Assembly (NCBI GenBank): GCA_028275075.1
Contig: JAQCNK010000044.1
Coordinates: 1 to 9,985, forward strand
Length of the DNA stretch: 9,985 bases
Origin: Haloarcula sp.
GTDB taxonomy: Archaea > Halobacteriota > Halobacteria > Halobacteriales > Haloarculaceae
Reading direction: 5' to 3'
Part shown: piece by piece, positions 6,196 through 9,985 of the stretch
Layout: every line of letters begins with the position of its first letter
Numbering within the stretch: position 1 is the stretch's first letter
Notes under the pieces: generated by a model
Told to the model about the DNA's origin: nothing
The model's input: only the letters and a program-made list of their open reading frames with translations
Database searches by the model: none
Made by a program: the position numbers and the translations under genes

Positions 6196-6783
6196 CTACA
6201 GTTTGCCTTTCGTACTCGCCACGTCGGTACGCCGTTCGTCGATGCGGGTCGCGTCATCGAGCGCCCTCGCGAGTCCCTTGAAGAGAGCCTCTATCTCGTG
6301 GTGGGCGTTCTCACCGGAAATCTCACAGTGTAGCGTCAACCCGGCGTTGGTCGCCAGTGAGCGGCCGAAGTGTTTCGCCATGTGGCTGGTCATCCCACCG
6401 ACCGTCGGTTGGGAGAACTCGCCATCGAAGTCGTAGTACGGTCGCCCGGAGATATCGACAACGACGCTCGCGACAGCCTCGTCGAGGGGCACCTTCCGGT
6501 CGGCAAAGCGGACGATACCGCGCTTCTCGCCCAGCGCAGAGTTGAACGCCTCACCGATCGTGATGGCAACGTCTTCGACGGTGTGGTGGTCGTCGATGTC
6601 GAGGTCACCGTCACACTGGACAGTGAGGTCGAACAGACCGTGTGTGGAAAAGGAGTCCAGCATGTGGTCGAAGAAACCGATGCCCGTGTCGATGGTCGAG
6701 TCGCCGTCGCCGTCGATATCCAGCGTCACCTCGATGTCCGTCTCGGCCGTCGCCCGGGTAACGGCCGCAGTGCGGTCGGTCAT
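6196..6783 (-). CDS. hisB: Imidazoleglycerol-phosphate dehydratase
   Basis: A 195-residue cytosolic enzyme that removes water from imidazoleglycerol phosphate to give imidazoleacetol phosphate, the dehydratase step of histidine synthesis. It is the stand-alone form, without the phosphatase domain fused in enteric bacteria. The metal-binding His and Glu motifs are all present: F-F-D-H-M-L at 37-42 with His48, D-D-H-H-T-V-E-D at 64-71, S-H-M-A-K-H at 133-138, and [10 protein letters not shown] at 159-168. These ligate the two manganese ions of the active site in this family. The length is typical. It is first in the operon with the ACT regulator, ferredoxin and YigZ genes. No other his gene is in the window, consistent with the scattered his genes of haloarchaea. 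ATG at 6783. Confidence 0.97.
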   Translation of the reverse strand: MTDRTAAVTRATAETDIEVTLDIDGDGDSTIDTGIGFFDHMLDSFSTHGLFDLTVQCDGDLDIDDHHTVEDVAITIGEAFNSALGEKRGIVRFADRKVPLDEAVASVVVDISGRPYYDFDGEFSQPTVGGMTSHMAKHFGRSLATNAGLTLHCEISGENAHHEIEALFKGLARALDDATRIDERRTDVASTKGKL

Positions 6784-6802
6784 ACCCGAACGCTCGCGGG
6801 CC

Positions 6803-6836
6803 GGCTATTTGGGGGTTGTGCCCTACCACTTTTAAT
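6803..6836 (-). promoter_or_regulatory. Candidate promoter of the hisB operon
   Basis: Within the 79-base gap between leuS and hisB, the minus strand shows a BRE-plus-TATA-like element (CGAGATTAAAAGT, about 6828-6840). It would start transcription near 6806, giving a short leader. Closer in is a second AT patch (CCAAATAGCC, 6803-6812), 20-29 bases before the ATG, which would suit a leaderless transcript. Either would give hisB its own promoter apart from leuS. This rests on sequence pattern only. Confidence 0.4.
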
Positions 6837-6862
6837 CTCGGGGATGTCCTCGATACGACCCA

Positions 6863-9538
6863 CTACGAGATATGAATCGCGGGCTTGTTCGGTTTCGCTT
6901 TCCCTGCCAGGTCATCCGCTTCGTCCGCCCGCCGCACCGTCACCTCGGCGTCGAACTCGTCCTCGAAGAGCCAGACGGCCTGCTGTAGCACGTCGAGCTC
7001 CTGCTCGCCGTCGATGATGGGTTCCAGCCCCGCACTGCGGTCAGCCAGGTCAGCGGCGTAGTCGGCCGCGGCGTCGCCGCGGGCCTGCATCGGCTCCGCA
7101 CCCATGATCTCACCGACGATAGCGTCGTCGGGGTCGGCCTGTTGTGCGATTCGGTAGGCGTCGTATTTCCACTCGGCGGCGACGACGATGTCGATGGCCT
7201 CGGGGTCTGATATATCGACGACATCGGTGATCTCACGCACGTCGGCGAGTGTCGTCTGGACCAGCCCGCGCTCGATTCGGTGGTCGGCGATATCCCGCAA
7301 CGACTCGGGCCAGTCGGCCTCGGCGACGAGACCATCCTCATCGAGCAGATGCCATAGCTCCTCGGCCAGATAGGGAGCGATCGGCGCGAGCAGTTGCACC
7401 AGCACGCGCAGCCCGCGACTGTAGGTGAACAGATAGGGGGGTTCGTACCCCACGTACCGGCGGAGAAGACGGACGAACCGCTGGAGTTCGCCGACAACTC
7501 TGTGGAAGCGAAAGCGCTCGTACTCCTCGGTGACGGCCTCGATAGTGCGGTCGATCTCGCGTTCGAGATAGGCGTCGTGGGGCGCACTTTCCGTGCGGAG
7601 CGGAGTCGCCGCCTGCGAGCGGTGCCGTCGCGTTCGCTGATCGGCGAACTCGCTGACCAGTTCGTAGCAGTCTTGCTGGAAATCGTAGGCCGTCGAGACA
7701 TCCTTGACCGTCCACTCGAAGTCCTGGGTGGGATGGGCCGCCGAGAGGACGAACAAGCGGGTGGTCTCGGCACCGTACTCGTGGGGCGCGACAGCGTTGC
7801 CCGCCGATTTTGACATCTTCTTGCCGCTGTGGAGTACCGTCCCCTGGTTGATGAGCCGATCAACTGGTTCGCGGCGGTCGAGCAACCCCAGATCCGCAAG
7901 CGCACGCGTGAAAAACCGAACGTACAGCAGGTGGAGGACGGCGTGTTCCTCGCCGCCGACGTAGACATCGACCGGGAGCCACTCGTCGGTGGTCCGTTGG
8001 TCGAACGGGGCGTCCTCGAAGTGGGGCGAGAGAAACCTGAGGAAGTACCACGAGGAGTCGACGAACGTGTCCATAGTGTCTGTCTCCCGAGTCGCATCGG
8101 CGCCGCAGTCGGGGCAGGTCGTCTGTTTCCACTCCGTTGCAGCGTCGAGGGGGTTGCCTGTCGTCTGGACGTACGCTGGCAGTTCGACTGGGAGGTCCTC
8201 GTCGGGGACCGGGACAGCCCCACACTGGGGGCAGTGGATAATGGGGATCGGCGTCCCCCAGTAGCGCTGTCGGGAGATAAGCCAGTCGCGAAGGCGATAG
8301 GTGGTCGCTTCCTCGACGCCATCGTGGTCGAGCAGTCGCTCGCGGGCGGCCGTACTCGCCAGGCCGTCGTACTCCCCGCTCGAAGTCAACATACCGTCCT
8401 CAGTGTAGGGGGCGTCTGGCAGGTCGGTCCCGCTCTCATCGACTGGTTCGACAACCTGCTGGGTGGGGAGGTCATGCTCGGCGGCGAAACCAAAGTCGCG
8501 CTCGTTGTGGGCGGGGACGCCCATCACCGCGCCGGTGCCTACGCCGTCCAGCACGTAGGCCGCGACGTAGACGGGAATCTCCGTCCCCGTGAAGGGGTGG
8601 GTCGCAGTCACGTCGGTCTCGACGCCGGAGAGGCCAGCGTCGTCGGTGCTGGCGACCTCCTCCAGATAGGCCGCCACGTCCTCGTCGGTCGCTGCCAGTT
8701 CGCTCACGAGGTCGTGGCCCGGCGAGAGAGCGAGGTAGGTCGCGCCGTAGACGGTGTCGAGTCTGGTCGTAAAGGCCGACACCGTTCCGAACTCGCCCAC
8801 ATCGAAAGCGACGCTAGCGCCCTCCTGGCGACCGATCCAGTTGCGCTGGCTGTCCCGAACTCCGTCAGGCCACCCATCAAGGTCGTCGAGGCCGTCGTAC
8901 AGTTCGTCAGCGTAGTCCGTGATCGTGAAGAACCACTGATCGAGGTCGCGCTGTTCGACGGGCGTTCCACAGCGCCAGCAGACGCCGCCCGCCGCATGCG
9001 CGTGTGTAACTCCTTCGTCGTCGGTCTCGACCTGCGCGTCCGCGAGGACGGTCTCACAGTCAGGACACCAGTTGACCGTCGCAACGTCGTACTCCACGAG
9101 GTCGTTGTCGAGAAAGCGTGTAAAGAGCCACTGGTTCCAGCGGTAATACTCGGGGTCACAGGTCGTTATCTCGCGGGACCAGTCGTAGCCAAATCCCATC
9201 GCTTCCAGATCGCCACGCATCTGCTCGATGCAAGAGCGAGTCCAGGATTCGGGGTCCGTATCGCGCTCGTAGGCCGCGTTCTCGGCGGGCAGACCGAAAG
9301 CGTCCCACCCCATCGGATGGAGTACGTCGTCGCCCGCCATTCGGCGGTAGCGGGCGTGGGCGTCCGTGATAGCGTAGTTCCGGATGTGGCCCATATGCAA
9401 CGATCCCGACGTGTAGGGGAACATCCCCAGAACATACTCGGGGTCTGTGGCGTCGTCGGGCGTCTCGTAGACCCCTTCGCGCTCCCAGACGTGCTGCCAG
9501 TACTCCGTGACCCGTGCGTGGTCGTAGCGGCGCGACAT
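6863..9538 (-). CDS. leuS: Leucyl-tRNA synthetase (bacterial-type body)
   Basis: An 891-residue class Ia synthetase that charges tRNA-Leu with leucine and hydrolyses mischarged products. The HIGH motif is at 48-51 (H-M-G-H) within F-P-Y-T-S-G-S-L, and the KMSKS motif is at 574-578. Zinc-type Cys pairs are Cys158/Cys161 with Cys187/Cys190, and Cys436/Cys439 with Cys475/Cys478. The CP1 editing domain (about 210-400) shows T-T-R-L-D-T and A-H-N-E-R-D at 343-348, keeping the second Asp (Asp348). The wording of the catalytic core ([26 protein letters not shown]) is bacterial-type. The last 110 residues instead end in an archaeal-style [11 protein letters not shown] chose ATG 9538 because M-S-R-R-Y-D starts the conserved domain; an upstream in-frame ATG at 9619 would add 27 non-homologous residues. 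Confidence 0.97.
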   Translation of the reverse strand: MSRRYDHARVTEYWQHVWEREGVYETPDDATDPEYVLGMFPYTSGSLHMGHIRNYAITDAHARYRRMAGDDVLHPMGWDAFGLPAENAAYERDTDPESWTRSCIEQMRGDLEAMGFGYDWSREITTCDPEYYRWNQWLFTRFLDNDLVEYDVATVNWCPDCETVLADAQVETDDEGVTHAHAAGGVCWRCGTPVEQRDLDQWFFTITDYADELYDGLDDLDGWPDGVRDSQRNWIGRQEGASVAFDVGEFGTVSAFTTRLDTVYGATYLALSPGHDLVSELAATDEDVAAYLEEVASTDDAGLSGVETDVTATHPFTGTEIPVYVAAYVLDGVGTGAVMGVPAHNERDFGFAAEHDLPTQQVVEPVDESGTDLPDAPYTEDGMLTSSGEYDGLASTAARERLLDHDGVEEATTYRLRDWLISRQRYWGTPIPIIHCPQCGAVPVPDEDLPVELPAYVQTTGNPLDAATEWKQTTCPDCGADATRETDTMDTFVDSSWYFLRFLSPHFEDAPFDQRTTDEWLPVDVYVGGEEHAVLHLLYVRFFTRALADLGLLDRREPVDRLINQGTVLHSGKKMSKSAGNAVAPHEYGAETTRLFVLSAAHPTQDFEWTVKDVSTAYDFQQDCYELVSEFADQRTRRHRSQAATPLRTESAPHDAYLEREIDRTIEAVTEEYERFRFHRVVGELQRFVRLLRRYVGYEPPYLFTYSRGLRVLVQLLAPIAPYLAEELWHLLDEDGLVAEADWPESLRDIADHRIERGLVQTTLADVREITDVVDISDPEAIDIVVAAEWKYDAYRIAQQADPDDAIVGEIMGAEPMQARGDAAADYAADLADRSAGLEPIIDGEQELDVLQQAVWLFEDEFDAEVTVRRADEADDLAGKAKPNKPAIHIS

Positions 9539-9683
9539 TCGATAGTGGGAGTGGGGCGTCGTGACACATGAGTGTTCGGCCCAGGGTGTCAAGCGACTGT
9601 CCACGGCCGGTGGTATCACCTGTGTTATCCGGTAACGCCGGTGTCCGCGAGCACTTTTCCCCGGCGGCCGCTATCCTCCCGAT
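9539..9683. promoter_or_regulatory. Divergent spacer between leuS and the LUD gene, with an inverted repeat
   Basis: This 145-base spacer must hold the starts of two divergent transcripts. An imperfect inverted repeat at 9617-9643 has left arm 9617-9627, a 5-nt centre TCCGG, and right arm 9633-9643. Nine of 11 positions pair, plus one G-U if transcribed. It lies 79 bases from the leuS start and 41 bases from the LUD start, a sensible place for an operator. A T-rich block (CACTTTTCC, 9652-9660) 24-32 bases before the ATG at 9684 could be that gene's TATA box. I see no clear leuS TATA. Confidence 0.35.
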
Positions 9684-9985
9684 ATGGCTTCTAACAAGGA
9701 CGGGTACGCCGAGACAGTCGACTACGACGAATCACTCGACCAACACCCGACAGATGACGAACTCGACGCCGCCATCGATAGTCTCAAAGCCAGCGGCTTC
9801 GATGTGGTCGTCGTCGAGGACGCTGACGCCGCCCTGGACGAACTCACGGCACAGATCCCGACCGACGCCGGCGTGATGGACGGCCACTCCACGACGCTGG
9901 AGGAGATCGGCTTCATGGACCACCTCATGGAAGGCGACCACGACTGGGAGAACCGCCACGCCGAGGTGTACGGCATCGACGACGA
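9684..9985 (+). CDS. LUD-domain protein, 5' part only (cut by window end)
   Basis: The frame opens with ATG at 9684 and remains open for 100 codons to the end of the window, so only the N-terminal part is seen. After an acidic start, residues 25-59 (D-E-L-D-A-A-I-D-S-L-K-A-S-G-F-D-V-V-V-V-E then A-L-D-E-L) and the marker stretch at 64-77 (V-M-D-G-H-S-T-T-L-E-E-I-G-F) match the LUD domain (DUF162/LutC-like). That fold occurs in lactate-utilisation proteins and in many stand-alone proteins of unknown role. The M-x-G-H-S-T-T-L-E-E-I-G form is, from memory, common in short stand-alone LUD proteins, so a lactate role should not be assumed. It is divergent from leuS. Confidence 0.8.
   Translation, partial: MASNKDGYAETVDYDESLDQHPTDDELDAAIDSLKASGFDVVVVEDADAALDELTAQIPTDAGVMDGHSTTLEEIGFMDHLMEGDHDWENRHAEVYGIDD

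Noticed and set aside
7829..9571. 580-codon plus-strand frame opposite leuS
   Set aside because: It is a shadow of the leuS codon pattern on the opposite strand, with no domain and an implausible composition.

Overview
The window looks like chromosomal DNA of a haloarchaeon, probably from the Haloarcula/Halomicrobium side of the class. The DNA is GC-rich with GC-ending codons. The soluble proteins are very acidic (Asp/Glu-rich, few Lys). Several products match families I recognise from haloarchaea: an archaeal-style Upp, an HTH-ACT regulator, a bacterial-type LeuRS with an archaeal-like tail, and a DUF5828-like protein. Placement below the class is inference.

Layout. 1-101 is an AT-rich gene end. 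102-1301 (-) is a PiT-family permease. It is divergent from 1465-1746 (+), a short two-helix membrane protein that may be C-terminally truncated. 1815-2525 (-) is an acidic haloarchaeal protein (probably DUF5828), divergent from 2676-3368 (+), a DJ-1/PfpI protein. A 272-nt non-coding stretch with two overlapping inverted repeats leads to upp (3641-4318, +). The 363-nt gap 4319-4681, between convergent genes, holds an 84-nt near-perfect hairpin. On the minus strand, transcribed right to left, come leuS (9538-6863), then hisB (6783-6196), an HTH-ACT regulator (6195-5692), a [2Fe-2S] ferredoxin (5691-5320) and a YigZ/IMPACT protein (5287-4682). The last four form a tight operon: two junctions have no spacer and the third has 32 nt. 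At the right edge an LUD-domain protein (9684 onward, +) is divergent from leuS and cut by the window end.

How the genes fit together. hisB makes histidine and leuS charges tRNA-Leu. The ACT regulator directly behind hisB suggests amino-acid-responsive control. The ferredoxin and YigZ are co-transcribed by position but have no evident biochemical link to histidine synthesis. upp is uracil salvage, and the permease probably imports phosphate or a related oxyanion. I see no CRISPR array, phage gene, intact insertion sequence, rRNA or tRNA. The strongest unexplained signals are the two intergenic hairpins (3400-3463 and 4540-4623); neither looks like a simple archaeal terminator. I found no convincing new multi-gene system.
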